64,000 nt of DNA from Microbacterium sp. (lineage in GTDB: Bacteria > Actinomycetota > Actinomycetes > Actinomycetales > Microbacteriaceae): assembly GCF_031179285.1 (NCBI RefSeq), contig NZ_JAPSHY010000009.1, positions 1 through 64,000 on the forward strand. Reading direction: 5' to 3'. The position numbers were made by a program, and so were the translations under genes. A model generated the notes under the pieces. That model saw only the letters and a program-made list of their open reading frames with translations, did no database searches and was not told where the DNA came from. Positions within the stretch are counted from its first letter, which is position 1; every line of letters begins with the position of its first letter. Shown one piece after another: positions 1-7,734 of this stretch.

Positions 1-1
1 C

Positions 2-127
2 TCGCCCATCCTCGCGGACGTCACCAACGAGATCCGCCCGATCCTGGTCGAGATCCTCAACGGCAACATCCCCGTCGACGAGGGTCTCGCGCAGATGCAG
101 GCCGCCGGCGAGAAGTTCGCCGGCTGA
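2..127 (+). CDS. C-terminal end of a solute-binding protein of an ABC importer (partial)
   Basis: The frame is open from the first bases of the window and stops at 125-127, leaving 41 residues. The visible end (VTNEIRPILVEILNGN, then a helical tail ending EKFAG) fits the last helix of family 1 extracellular sugar-binding lipoproteins, which commonly end with a phrase like '...aL..a...v..il'. The next two genes are inner-membrane permeases of the same transporter class, so this would be the substrate-capturing lipoprotein on the outside of the membrane. The N-terminus, signal peptide and ligand site lie outside the window. The assignment depends mainly on context. Confidence 0.7.
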   Translation, partial: SPILADVTNEIRPILVEILNGNIPVDEGLAQMQAAGEKFAG

Positions 128-142
128 CCCGATCAGCCGACG

Positions 143-175
143 ACTGTGGCCTGAACGCGCTGTTCAGGCCACAGT
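143..175 (+). promoter_or_regulatory. Intercistronic stem-loop between binding-protein and permease genes
   Basis: Perfect 14-bp inverted repeat (ACTGTGGCCTGAAC at 143-156 and its complement at 162-175) with a 5-nt loop GCGCT. No T-run follows, so it is not a classical terminator. Such hairpins between binding-protein and permease genes often protect the upstream mRNA or lower downstream expression; that role is inferred here. Confidence 0.7.
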
Positions 176-196
176 CCCGTCCAAGGAAGGACGCAC

Positions 197-1069
197 ATGA
201 AGGCACGTGAGTTCTGGCTGCTCTTCTTCCCGAGCCTGCTGGTGATGGGTGCGCTCCTCGTGCTCCCGCTGGTGCGCACGGTGCAATGGAGCTTCGAAGA
301 GGTCCGCTACGGCACCCCCGGCCTGTTCGTCGGCCTCGGCAACTTCGCCGAAGCCCTCACCGATCCGCGGTTCCACCGGGCGGTGATGTTCACCGTCACC
401 GTCACCGTGGTGACCACCGTCATCCTGCTCGTCGCGGGATACATCATCGCGACGGGGATCAACCGGATCACGACATCTCGCCCGCTCGTCCTCGGCATCA
501 TGCTGGTGTCGTACGTGCTGCCGAACCTCGTCGGTGCCGTCGCCTTCTCGTGGCTCTTCGACGACAACTTCGGCGGGGTGGTGAACCGGCTGATCGGGTT
601 CTTCGGCGGCACGCAGGTGCTGTGGTTCACCGACCAGGTGCCCAACGCCATCCTCGTCACCGCGAACACGGTGTGGCACATGCTGCCGTTCGCCATGCTC
701 ATCATCCTCGCCGGCCTCCAGGGCGTGCCGGCCGAGCTGAAGGAGGCCGCGAAGATCGACGGAGCGAGCGGACTGCAGACGCATCTCCACGTGATCATCC
801 CTACGATCCGCGGTGTGCTCGGGTTCGTCACCCTGATCACGATCATGGATGTGCTCCGCATGTTCGACAACCTCATCCCGCTGTCTCCGCAGGCGCAGTC
901 CATCGGCAACGAGTCGATCATGCTGTACGTCTACTCGGTCGCCTTCGCGGACGGCGCGGAGCGGCTGGGCCTGGGCAGCGCGATCAACGTGCTCACCATC
1001 CTGCTGATCCTCATCATGCTGATCCCGTTCATCCGGGGCATCTTCAAGGAAGCGAAGGCCGAACGATGA
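197..1069 (+). CDS. ABC sugar-type transporter permease (MalF/UgpA-like)
   Basis: Predicted inner-membrane subunit of 290 residues with about six hydrophobic helices, the first directly after the start (LLFFPSLLVMGALLVLPL). The cytoplasmic coupling (EAA) loop is clear near residues 180-200 (ELKEAAKIDGASG). Length and topology fit the CUT1 family that imports oligosaccharides, glycerol phosphate or other polyols. AGGAAGGA precedes the start at suitable spacing. The gene follows the binding-protein gene after a stem-loop and overlaps the next permease by 4 bp (ATGA), so the two permeases should be made together as a heterodimer. No ATPase gene of this system lies in the window; a shared MsiK-like ATPase elsewhere is usual in actinobacteria. 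The substrate cannot be told from the sequence. Confidence 0.9.
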   Translation: MKAREFWLLFFPSLLVMGALLVLPLVRTVQWSFEEVRYGTPGLFVGLGNFAEALTDPRFHRAVMFTVTVTVVTTVILLVAGYIIATGINRITTSRPLVLGIMLVSYVLPNLVGAVAFSWLFDDNFGGVVNRLIGFFGGTQVLWFTDQVPNAILVTANTVWHMLPFAMLIILAGLQGVPAELKEAAKIDGASGLQTHLHVIIPTIRGVLGFVTLITIMDVLRMFDNLIPLSPQAQSIGNESIMLYVYSVAFADGAERLGLGSAINVLTILLILIMLIPFIRGIFKEAKAER

Positions 1070-1956
1070 GTCTCACCTCCGCCGAGCTCTCCACGAGGGC
1101 CATCGTCACCGGCGGTGCGTCCACGCGCAGGCGCGCGGGTCGCCGTCCGCCGGTCATCACGGGCCTGCTCCTCGGCATCCTGTGCCTGGTGATGCTGAGC
1201 CCGTTCATCTGGATGACGCTCTCGGTCACCAAGCCGACCGATGTCGCGTTCGCCAACCCCCCGGTGCTCTTCGGCTACGAGGCCACCTTCCAGGCATTCG
1301 TCGACCTGTGGGAGACGACCTATTTCGCCGACTACCTCGTCAACACGCTGGTGGTCGCGGTGGTCTCGACCGTCGTCGCGCTGGTGATCGGCATCCCCGC
1401 CGCCTATGCGCTGTCGCGGTTCCCGAGTTACGTGTCGGCGATCCTGCTGGTGCTGGCGCTGATCTTCCGAGCGCTGCCCCGCTTCGCGGTCGTGCTGCCG
1501 ATGTATGACATCAGCCGGGCCATGGGAATCTATGACACGACGTTCGCTCTGGCGATCGCCCTGGTCGCCATCAACCAGCCGTTCACCATCTGGCTGCTGC
1601 GCAACTTCTTCGCCGAGATTCCGCGAGAGCTCGATGAGGCCGCGATGATCGACGGCTGCACCAGGATCGGAATGCTGCGTCGGGTGATGATCCCGCTCAT
1701 GGGTCCAGGCATCCTGACGGCGGGCATCTTCGTGTTCCTCTTCGCCTTCCAGGAGTACCTGACCGCGCTCGTGCTCACCGACACGTCGTCGAAGACCGTT
1801 CCGGTGTTCATCGCCACGCAGCTCGGGCAGACGCTGCCGATGCTGCAGCAGGCGGGTGCCGCGTCGATGCTGCTCACCATCCCGGTGTTCGTCATCGCGT
1901 TCATCGCGCAGAAGTACCTCGTGGCAGGACTCAGCGACGGCGCCGTGAAGGGCTGA
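1066..1956 (+). CDS. ABC sugar-type transporter permease (MalG/UgpE-like)
   Basis: Second permease, 296 residues. A 30-residue basic cytoplasmic N-tail is followed by about six membrane helices. The EAA coupling loop reads ELDEAAMIDGCTRIG near residues 188-202. The start ATG overlaps the stop of the first permease by 4 bp, and the following hydrolase starts 1 bp after its stop, so the four genes form one transcription unit. This partner type (short N-tail, six helices) is the usual second half of CUT1 importers. Family assignment is firm; substrate unknown, though the neighbouring catabolic genes suggest a carboxylated or aminated sugar-like or polyol-like compound. Confidence 0.9.
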   Translation: MSLTSAELSTRAIVTGGASTRRRAGRRPPVITGLLLGILCLVMLSPFIWMTLSVTKPTDVAFANPPVLFGYEATFQAFVDLWETTYFADYLVNTLVVAVVSTVVALVIGIPAAYALSRFPSYVSAILLVLALIFRALPRFAVVLPMYDISRAMGIYDTTFALAIALVAINQPFTIWLLRNFFAEIPRELDEAAMIDGCTRIGMLRRVMIPLMGPGILTAGIFVFLFAFQEYLTALVLTDTSSKTVPVFIATQLGQTLPMLQQAGAASMLLTIPVFVIAFIAQKYLVAGLSDGAVKG

Positions 1957-1957
1957 C

Positions 1958-2641
1958 ATGCTTCCGCTCGTGCTGCTGGCCGGCATGAACTGCACCCACG
2001 AACTTTGGGCGGATGCCGGTCTGGACGAGGCCATCCGCCCAGAGCTCGAGTGCGAGACGATGGACGAGCAGGTGGCGGCGCTGGGTGACGCCCTGCCGGA
2101 GCGCTTCGCGATCGCCGGGCTCTCGCTCGGCGGAATCGTCGCGATGGAGCTGGCACTCGCGATGCCCGGACGAGTCGCCGGGCTGTGCCTGATCTCGACG
2201 AACGCGAAGGCACCGACGCCCGGCCAACTCGAGGGCTGGCAAGCCTGGACGGACAGACTCGACGCCGGAGAGGATCCGCGCTCGCTGCAGCACAGCATCC
2301 TGCCATCGCTGCTCTCGCCCGGCGCGCATCATCGGCCGGACCTCGTCGAGCGGGTGCTCGCGATGGGAGACGCGACGGGAGCAGCGACGCTGCGAGCGCA
2401 GCTTCGGATGCAGGCGACCCGGGTGGATCTCCTGGGAAGGCTGTCGTCGCTGCGGATGCCGGCGCTGGTGGTCTCAGGCATAGACGACGTGATCTGCCCG
2501 CCGCGCTTCCACACCGAGATCGTCGACGAGATCGAAGGCGCGCGACTGGTCTCGTACGACGCCGGGCATCTGCTTCCGATCGAGCGGCCGCATGAGTTCG
2601 GCCGGCTGATCCGCGCGTGGCACGCGCGGTTGCGGGACTGA
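1958..2641 (+). CDS. Alpha/beta hydrolase (enol-lactonase/esterase-like)
   Basis: Small cytoplasmic alpha/beta-hydrolase of 227 residues. The nucleophile elbow is AGLSLGG (Ser near residue 53), the acid lies in the segment around VSGIDDVICPP, and the histidine is in YDAGHLLPIERP near the C-terminus, giving a full Ser-Asp-His triad. It resembles the short 3-oxoadipate enol-lactonase/haloperoxidase-like group. It is the last gene of the transporter operon, so it probably acts on the imported compound or a close product, for instance opening an ester or lactone. It ends 7 bp before the end of the opposing aldolase gene. Exact substrate unknown. Confidence 0.85.
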   Translation: MLPLVLLAGMNCTHELWADAGLDEAIRPELECETMDEQVAALGDALPERFAIAGLSLGGIVAMELALAMPGRVAGLCLISTNAKAPTPGQLEGWQAWTDRLDAGEDPRSLQHSILPSLLSPGAHHRPDLVERVLAMGDATGAATLRAQLRMQATRVDLLGRLSSLRMPALVVSGIDDVICPPRFHTEIVDEIEGARLVSYDAGHLLPIERPHEFGRLIRAWHARLRD

Positions 2642-2648
2642 GCGGGCC

Positions 2649-3389
2649 TCAGCGCCGAGCGCCTGACAGATCGCGCAGGTGTCCCATGAGGGAGTGGGCG
2701 AGGTTGTAGACGACGAGGCCCGCACCGGCTTCGAACGCCGCTTCGGCGGCTTCGCGACTTCCCACGATGTCCATGCGCAGCGACCGCGCCCGGGCGAGCT
2801 CGGCGTTGACGGCGGCGATCGCCGCGGGAACCGGTCGGTCGTTCGCGCGTGAGGATGCGGCGAGGTCGGCCGGGCCGACCATGATCCCGTCGAGACGGGG
2901 AACCCCGATGATGTCGGCGGCGTTCTCGACACCCGACGGCGACTCGATCATGCCCAGCACGAGCGTGTTCTCGAGGTATCGCTCCCGGTGCGTTTCGGCA
3001 TCGATCTCGCCGAAACGGCCGGCTCGGCTGTAGGTCGCGAAGCCCCGATGGCCGAGGGGCGGGTAGAGCGCGGCATCGACGACGCGCTCGGCGTCAGCCG
3101 CGGTGTCCAGGTGCGGGGCGAGAATCCCCTCGGCGCCCTGATCCAGCACACGCAGGATCTGTCCCGGGTCGTTCTCGCCCACCCGCACGACGACGGGAAC
3201 ACCGTGCAGCGACGCCAGGGCGATGTGATGGCGCAGGGCGATCACATCGGCGGGTCCGTGCTCGCAGTCGATCAGCACGTAGTCGTGACCCGCGACGGCG
3301 ACCATCTCGACGAGCTCCTCCGACGGCATCCGCAACAGTGCGCCGATGAGTCGCTCGCCGCGGCGGGCGCGGGTGCGAAGCGAATCCAT
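2649..3389 (-). CDS. HpcH/HpaI-family class II aldolase
   Basis: Protein of 246 residues of the metal-dependent pyruvate/2-oxo-acid aldolase family that cleaves 4-hydroxy-2-oxo acids. Family signatures are present: LIDCEHGP (catalytic His plus acid), VVVRVGENDP (substrate-binding Arg), MIESPSGVENA (metal-binding Glu) and GIMVGPADLA (metal-binding Asp). It is the third gene of the minus-strand operon; its ATG shares one base with the SDR stop (TGATG), implying translational coupling. With the dehydrogenase and SDR upstream, it is likely the carbon-carbon cleavage step that yields pyruvate or a related 2-oxo acid plus an aldehyde. A longer open frame extends upstream but belongs to the SDR region. 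Confidence 0.88.
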   Translation of the reverse strand: MDSLRTRARRGERLIGALLRMPSEELVEMVAVAGHDYVLIDCEHGPADVIALRHHIALASLHGVPVVVRVGENDPGQILRVLDQGAEGILAPHLDTAADAERVVDAALYPPLGHRGFATYSRAGRFGEIDAETHRERYLENTLVLGMIESPSGVENAADIIGVPRLDGIMVGPADLAASSRANDRPVPAAIAAVNAELARARSLRMDIVGSREAAEAAFEAGAGLVVYNLAHSLMGHLRDLSGARR

Positions 3390-4147
3390 CACGCGACCAT
3401 TCCGGCCGAGAGATCGATGTCGGCGCCGCACATGCCCGGCATCCCGAGCATCGCCACGACCGCGGCACCCACCTCGTCTTCCGTCACCATGCGACCGAGC
3501 GCGGCGCGCGAGACGAACGCCTGTTCCGCGTCGTCGACGCTGGATCCTGAGCGCTCCGCCTCGAGACGGAAATTGCGCTCCATCCGAGGACCGGCGACCG
3601 GGCCGGGCGAGAGGGTGTTGACGCGGACGCCGGCCGGGCCGACCTCGAAGGCGAGCGTCGATGTGAGGCCGATCACCGCCATCTTCGATGCGCAATAGGG
3701 CGTGCGGTGCGCCAGCGGACGCTTACCCGACACCGAGGCGACATTGATCACGTCGCCGTCGCCCCGCTCGATCATCCCGGGGAGAAGCGCACGGCACATC
3801 AGGTACGTTCCCCGCACATTCACGGCGAACACCTCGTCCCAATCCTCGACCGAGACATCGGTGAGGGCCGCGACCGGACCCGGGATGCCGGCGTTGTTGA
3901 CGAGGATCGACACGTCGGTGCCGACGAGCGCATCTCGCAGTCGATCGACGGATGCCGCGTCGGCGACATCGCAGGACAGCCAGCGTGCGCGGTCGCCGAG
4001 TGCGTCGGCCACGGCGGCGAGCTTGCGCTCATCCCGGCCGACGAGGATCACCGAGGCTCCGCGCGCGTGCACTGACCGGGCGATCGCGGCGCCGAGGCCG
4101 CTGCCGCCGCCGGTGATGACGGCGTTGCGACCGGTCAGGTCGGTCAT
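3389..4147 (-). CDS. Short-chain dehydrogenase/reductase (SDR)
   Basis: Classical SDR of 252 residues. The cofactor motif is TGGGSGLG near residues 11-18, followed by NNAG and the active-site YCASK with an upstream Ser in NVASVSG. The basic residues VGRDERK after the second strand would favour NADP(H). It sits between the HisD-like dehydrogenase (4-bp ATGA overlap) and the aldolase (TGATG overlap) in one operon, so it should reduce or oxidise a hydroxyl/keto pair on the intermediate that the aldolase cleaves. Fold and cofactor are clear; substrate is not. Confidence 0.9.
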   Translation of the reverse strand: MTDLTGRNAVITGGGSGLGAAIARSVHARGASVILVGRDERKLAAVADALGDRARWLSCDVADAASVDRLRDALVGTDVSILVNNAGIPGPVAALTDVSVEDWDEVFAVNVRGTYLMCRALLPGMIERGDGDVINVASVSGKRPLAHRTPYCASKMAVIGLTSTLAFEVGPAGVRVNTLSPGPVAGPRMERNFRLEAERSGSSVDDAEQAFVSRAALGRMVTEDEVGAAVVAMLGMPGMCGADIDLSAGMVA

Positions 4148-5472
4148 CGCGCGCTCGCCTCGACAGCGTGCGCGTCGTCGATCCAGCCGAACGTCTTCCC
4201 GGTGTGACGCCAGGCGCGCGCGTCGCCGGAGCGAGCGTGGCCCTCGAAGAACTCCACCCTGGCGGCGCGGCCGCAGATCTCGCCCAGCTTTGCGGAGGAT
4301 GCGTCGTCGGTGATCTCCTGATAGGTCACCGTGCGCAGGTATTTGCCGACCCAGAGGCCGCCGGTGTAGCGGGCGGCGCCCAGCGTCGGCAGCACGTGAT
4401 TGGTGCCGATCACCTTGTCGCCGTACGAGACACATGTGTCCTCACCGAGGAACAGCGCGCCGTAGTCGTGCATACGGGTGAGGGCCTCACGGGGGTTCGC
4501 CGTGAAGATCTGCACATGCTCGAAGGCGAACTCGTCGGCGATCCGGTAGGCCTCGTCGAGGTCATCGGCCACGATCACCTGACCCCAGTCCCGCCACGCA
4601 GGCTCTGCGTAGTCGCGGGTGGGGAGGTTCGGCAGCAGCCGCTCGATCCAGTCGATGACCTGCTCACCCAGTGCGCGCGACGTCGTCACCAGCACGGCCG
4701 GGGACTCGGGACCATGCTCGGCCTGTGAAAGCAGGTCGACAGCGGTGAAGAACGGATCGGCGCTCTCATCGGCGACGATGAGGATCTCGGTGGGGCCTGC
4801 GAAGAGGTCGATGCCGACCTCGCCGAAGAGCTGACGCTTGGCTTCGGCGACATACGCGTTGCCGGGACCGGCGATGAGGTTGACCGGGGCGATGGTGTCG
4901 GTGCCGACGGCCATCGCCGCAACCGCCTGCACGCCACCGAGCACGTAGATCTCGTCCGCGCCGGCCAGCTTCATTGCGGCGATGGTCGCCGCAGGGATCT
5001 CGCCGCGGATCGGCGGGGTGCACGCGACGACGCGCGGGACTCCCGCGACCTTCGCGGTGATGATCGTCATATGGGCGGATGCCGTGAGGGGATACTTGCC
5101 GCCCGGGATGTAGGCACCGGCCGCCCGCACCGGCACATGCTTCTGGCCGAGCCGTACGCCCGGAAGCGTCTCGATCTCGATGTCGGTCAGCGAGTCGCGC
5201 TGCGCCTGAGCGAAGCGGCGCACCTGAGCCTGGACGAACTCGATGTCGGCGATCACCTGCGCATCGAGCGTGCCCATGATGCGCTCGACCTCCTCATCGG
5301 AGAGGCGGTACGACTCCGGGCTCCAGTTGTCGAACTGCTCCGCATACCGGCGCACGGCCACGTCGCCGTCTTGCCGGATGTCGTCGATGATGGCGTGCAC
5401 GCGCTCGGCGACATCCCTCTGCGCGGTGTCCGCGAAGGTCTTCGTCGGTGCGCTCTTCAGGTACTGAGGCAT
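4144..5472 (-). CDS. Histidinol-dehydrogenase-like catabolic dehydrogenase (HisD paralogue 1)
   Basis: Protein of 442 residues of the Zn-dependent histidinol dehydrogenase family. All expected positions can be placed: zinc ligands Q250, H253, D352 and H412, and the catalytic pair E318/H319 with H359. The family oxidises a primary alcohol to a carboxylate in two NAD-linked steps. The context is catabolic (importer, SDR, aldolase, LacI), with no his genes, so this is probably a paralogue acting on another alcohol, like HpsN, which oxidises sulfopropanediol. The N-terminus MPQYLKSAP also recalls that group. Start chosen at 5472 because AAAGGACC precedes it; an upstream ATG at 5505 would lie inside the promoter. 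First gene of the operon. Confidence 0.85.
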   Translation of the reverse strand: MPQYLKSAPTKTFADTAQRDVAERVHAIIDDIRQDGDVAVRRYAEQFDNWSPESYRLSDEEVERIMGTLDAQVIADIEFVQAQVRRFAQAQRDSLTDIEIETLPGVRLGQKHVPVRAAGAYIPGGKYPLTASAHMTIITAKVAGVPRVVACTPPIRGEIPAATIAAMKLAGADEIYVLGGVQAVAAMAVGTDTIAPVNLIAGPGNAYVAEAKRQLFGEVGIDLFAGPTEILIVADESADPFFTAVDLLSQAEHGPESPAVLVTTSRALGEQVIDWIERLLPNLPTRDYAEPAWRDWGQVIVADDLDEAYRIADEFAFEHVQIFTANPREALTRMHDYGALFLGEDTCVSYGDKVIGTNHVLPTLGAARYTGGLWVGKYLRTVTYQEITDDASSAKLGEICGRAARVEFFEGHARSGDARAWRHTGKTFGWIDDAHAVEASAR

Positions 5473-5489
5473 GTCCGGTCCTTTCGTTG

Positions 5490-5534
5490 CATACGTATGT
5501 CGCAATTATGACCGCGTATGCATTCGCGGGTCAA
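5490..5534 (-). promoter_or_regulatory. Promoter of the hisD-SDR-aldolase operon with two palindromic operators
   Basis: On the minus strand TTGACC (5534-5529) and CATAAT (5510-5505) are separated by 18 bp. Two palindromes overlap it. CATACGTATG at 5490-5499 is perfect, with the central CG usual for LacI-family sites. CCGCGTATGCATTCGCGG at 5512-5529 is an 18-bp palindrome with one mismatched pair and fills the spacer. The adjacent divergent lacI-type gene is the obvious regulator, acting by repression. Confidence 0.75.
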
Positions 5535-5568
5535 GGGATAGAATCCGATGAGCCCAGGGAGGTGTCTG

Positions 5569-6567
5569 ATGGTGACGAGTCGGGATGTCGCGCGGCTGGC
5601 CGGCGTATCGCAGCCGACCGTGTCGCGAGCTCTGCGCGACGACTCGCGGGTCTCTGAGGCGACGAAGGTGCGCGTCAGAGACGCCGCGCGGCTGCTCGGC
5701 TATGTGCCCAGCGAGGCGGGTCGCGCACTGTCATCGGGGCGGACCCGACGGATCGGACTGCTTCTCACCGAACTCGACAGCCAGTTCTACTCGCACATCA
5801 TCGCGCCGCTGCATCGCGAGCTCGAGCAGCTGGGTTATCAGCTCATGCTCCACACCGAGACGGCCGACAACGACACGATCGCCGAGCGTCTGGTGGCCAA
5901 CGGCCTGGACGGCGTCGTGCTCGCGACCACCATGATGGACTCGGTCGTCCCGCTGAGGCTCAAGGATCGTGGACTCCCGTTCGTGTACTTCAACCGCACG
6001 AGTTCGCTGATCGATGCGGATGCCGCCGTCGTCGACCCTGCGCCGGGGTATCGAGACGCGGTCGAGCACTCCGTGCGTCTCGGGCATCGCCATGTCGGGG
6101 CCGTCCTCGGACCGCGCAACACGAGCACGGCGCAGAGCCGTGAGCGGGCACTCCGAGCGGCGCTCACCGCGCAGGGCCTGAATCTCGACGAGGCCGACGT
6201 ACGCAGGGTCGCGTATTCGGCCGAGGCCGGGGAGGCGGCGACGGCGGAGCTGCTCGCGAGCAACCGCGTGCCGACGCTGTTCTTCTGCGGCAACGACGTC
6301 ATCGCATACGGCGCGCTGAACGCGGCACACCGCGCGGGACTGCGCGTGCCGGAAGACCTGTCGGTGATCGGTTTCGACGATCTGCCCGAGGCCGCCTGGC
6401 CGATCGTGGACCTCGCGACGGTCGGCTTCGATATCGCCGGGATGGCACGCGCCGCTGCCGACCTGATCGTGCGACGGATCGAGGATCCGGACGCAGAACT
6501 GGAGCGGGAGCGGTTTACCTCATCGTTCCGGTTGCGGCGCACGCTGGCCGCCCCCGCTGTCCGCTGA
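5569..6567 (+). CDS. LacI-family transcriptional regulator
   Basis: Regulator of 332 residues. The N-terminal HTH reads SRDVARLAGVSQPTVSRAL, then the hinge region with the family-typical N-V/P-A-R-like segment (PSEAGRALSSGRT), then a periplasmic-binding-protein-like effector domain (RIGLLLTEL ... FVYFNR ... GHRHVGAVLGPRN ... SVIGFDDLPEAAWP). Start chosen at ATG 5569 because AGGGAGGTG ends 4 bp upstream; an in-frame ATG at 5548 lacks a site. It diverges from the hisD-like operon and precedes the SnoaL/bicupin genes, and GCATAC-type sites occur on both sides, so it probably controls both and itself. The effector is likely a pathway sugar or acid. Confidence 0.92.
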   Translation: MVTSRDVARLAGVSQPTVSRALRDDSRVSEATKVRVRDAARLLGYVPSEAGRALSSGRTRRIGLLLTELDSQFYSHIIAPLHRELEQLGYQLMLHTETADNDTIAERLVANGLDGVVLATTMMDSVVPLRLKDRGLPFVYFNRTSSLIDADAAVVDPAPGYRDAVEHSVRLGHRHVGAVLGPRNTSTAQSRERALRAALTAQGLNLDEADVRRVAYSAEAGEAATAELLASNRVPTLFFCGNDVIAYGALNAAHRAGLRVPEDLSVIGFDDLPEAAWPIVDLATVGFDIAGMARAAADLIVRRIEDPDAELERERFTSSFRLRRTLAAPAVR

Positions 6568-6620
6568 CGATTCGCTCACTGTGCGAGGCGCCGCGTCATC
6601 GGGACAGCCGTGTGCCTCAC

Positions 6621-6655
6621 TTGACGCTCTTGCATACCGCTGTGCATACGCATAC
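6621..6655 (+). promoter_or_regulatory. Promoter and repeated GCATAC operator half-sites before the SnoaL-bicupin operon
   Basis: TTGACG at 6621-6626 is a good -35; a weak -10 (CATACG, 6645-6650) lies 18 bp on. Three direct GCATAC copies at 6632-6637, 6644-6649 and 6650-6655 overlap it, matching the core of the palindromes before the hisD-like gene. This suggests the same LacI-type regulator. Confidence 0.6.
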
Positions 6656-6723
6656 ACTGCCAACAACGACACCCTGCGACCACCGAGGATCGCAGGCGAC
6701 GATGTCTGAAGGAGTGAAACAGC

Positions 6724-7704
6724 GTGCCTCTCGATCCGGTCGCCTACCAGCCATACAAAGATCCCGACGACTTCATCCGTGAGGTCACTGACCTCATCTG
6801 GGTCGACCGGTCGATCAGCTACATCCGCGAGAACTACGAACCCGACTCGATCGTCCACGGCGCGTACGGAACCTCCACCACGCGCGATGAGGTCATCGAG
6901 GGCACGCTGATGCGCATCTCGGCCACGCCCGACCGCACCGGTCAGGCGGAGGACGTCATCTGGGAGGCGCGCGGCGACGACGCCTTCCTGAGTTCGCACC
7001 TCGTGCTCTCCGGAAGCCTGCTGACCTCGCAGCACAGCCGCACGATCGCGAACTGCCTGTACCGGCGCGGACGCATGGTCGAGGAGTGGGTCGTTCGTGA
7101 CACGCTCGCCGGCGCACTAGAAAACGGGGATGACCTCGATGAGCTGGCACGCGCGCAGGCCTTCCGCGGCTACACCGGCTCGTGGACGGAGTCGGCGCCG
7201 GCCGACCCGATCGCTGTCGGCGACTCCGGGCCCCGCCCGGATGAGCACCGGTCCGAGGTCGAGACGGTGCTCGACATGATCCAGACCGTCTGGAACGAGC
7301 GCGACCTGCAGAAGGTCGAGAAGTTCTTCCACCGTGACCTGGTGCTGCAGACCGTCGGCAATCGCACGATCATCCGCCCCGAGGGCTACCGACGTGCGCT
7401 GCTGCGGTTCCTCGAATCGTTCCCGGGCGGTCGGTTCGAGATCCGCGACATCCAGACGAACTACGACGTGCGCTACGCCGGCCTCCGGGTCGCGGTGACC
7501 TGGAAATTCGTCGGCGACTACAACGGCAGGCCGAACTACGGACCCCTCACCGGCAAGCCGGTCGACGTGCTCGGCATCTCGCAGTTCACGCTGCATCAGG
7601 GCGCGCTGGTCAAGGAAGTGCGCATCTGGGACGACATCGCCCTGCGCGCGCAGATCGCCGGGTCACGCGGAGACGAGCCGGTCGGCCCGTCCAACATCTA
7701 CTGA
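6724..7704 (+). CDS. Double NTF2/SnoaL-like protein
   Basis: Cytoplasmic protein of 326 residues that appears to hold two NTF2-like (SnoaL) cone folds: residues ~10-140 (FIREVTDLIWVDRSISYIRE ... YRRGRMVEEWVVRDT) and ~175-310 (VLDMIQTVWNERDLQKVEKFF ... VKEVRIWDDIALRAQI). This fold serves as a small-molecule isomerase, hydratase, cyclase or lyase; no diagnostic catalytic residues can be named here. Start is GTG 6724 with GGAGTGA nearby. The bicupin follows after 30 bp, so the two proteins probably work on the same intermediate. Relatives in catabolic clusters are mostly called 'nuclear transport factor 2 family protein' without a known reaction. Confidence 0.75.
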   Translation: MPLDPVAYQPYKDPDDFIREVTDLIWVDRSISYIRENYEPDSIVHGAYGTSTTRDEVIEGTLMRISATPDRTGQAEDVIWEARGDDAFLSSHLVLSGSLLTSQHSRTIANCLYRRGRMVEEWVVRDTLAGALENGDDLDELARAQAFRGYTGSWTESAPADPIAVGDSGPRPDEHRSEVETVLDMIQTVWNERDLQKVEKFFHRDLVLQTVGNRTIIRPEGYRRALLRFLESFPGGRFEIRDIQTNYDVRYAGLRVAVTWKFVGDYNGRPNYGPLTGKPVDVLGISQFTLHQGALVKEVRIWDDIALRAQIAGSRGDEPVGPSNIY

Positions 7705-7734
7705 TCAACGAAAGATCGACAAGGAGAAGAAGAA

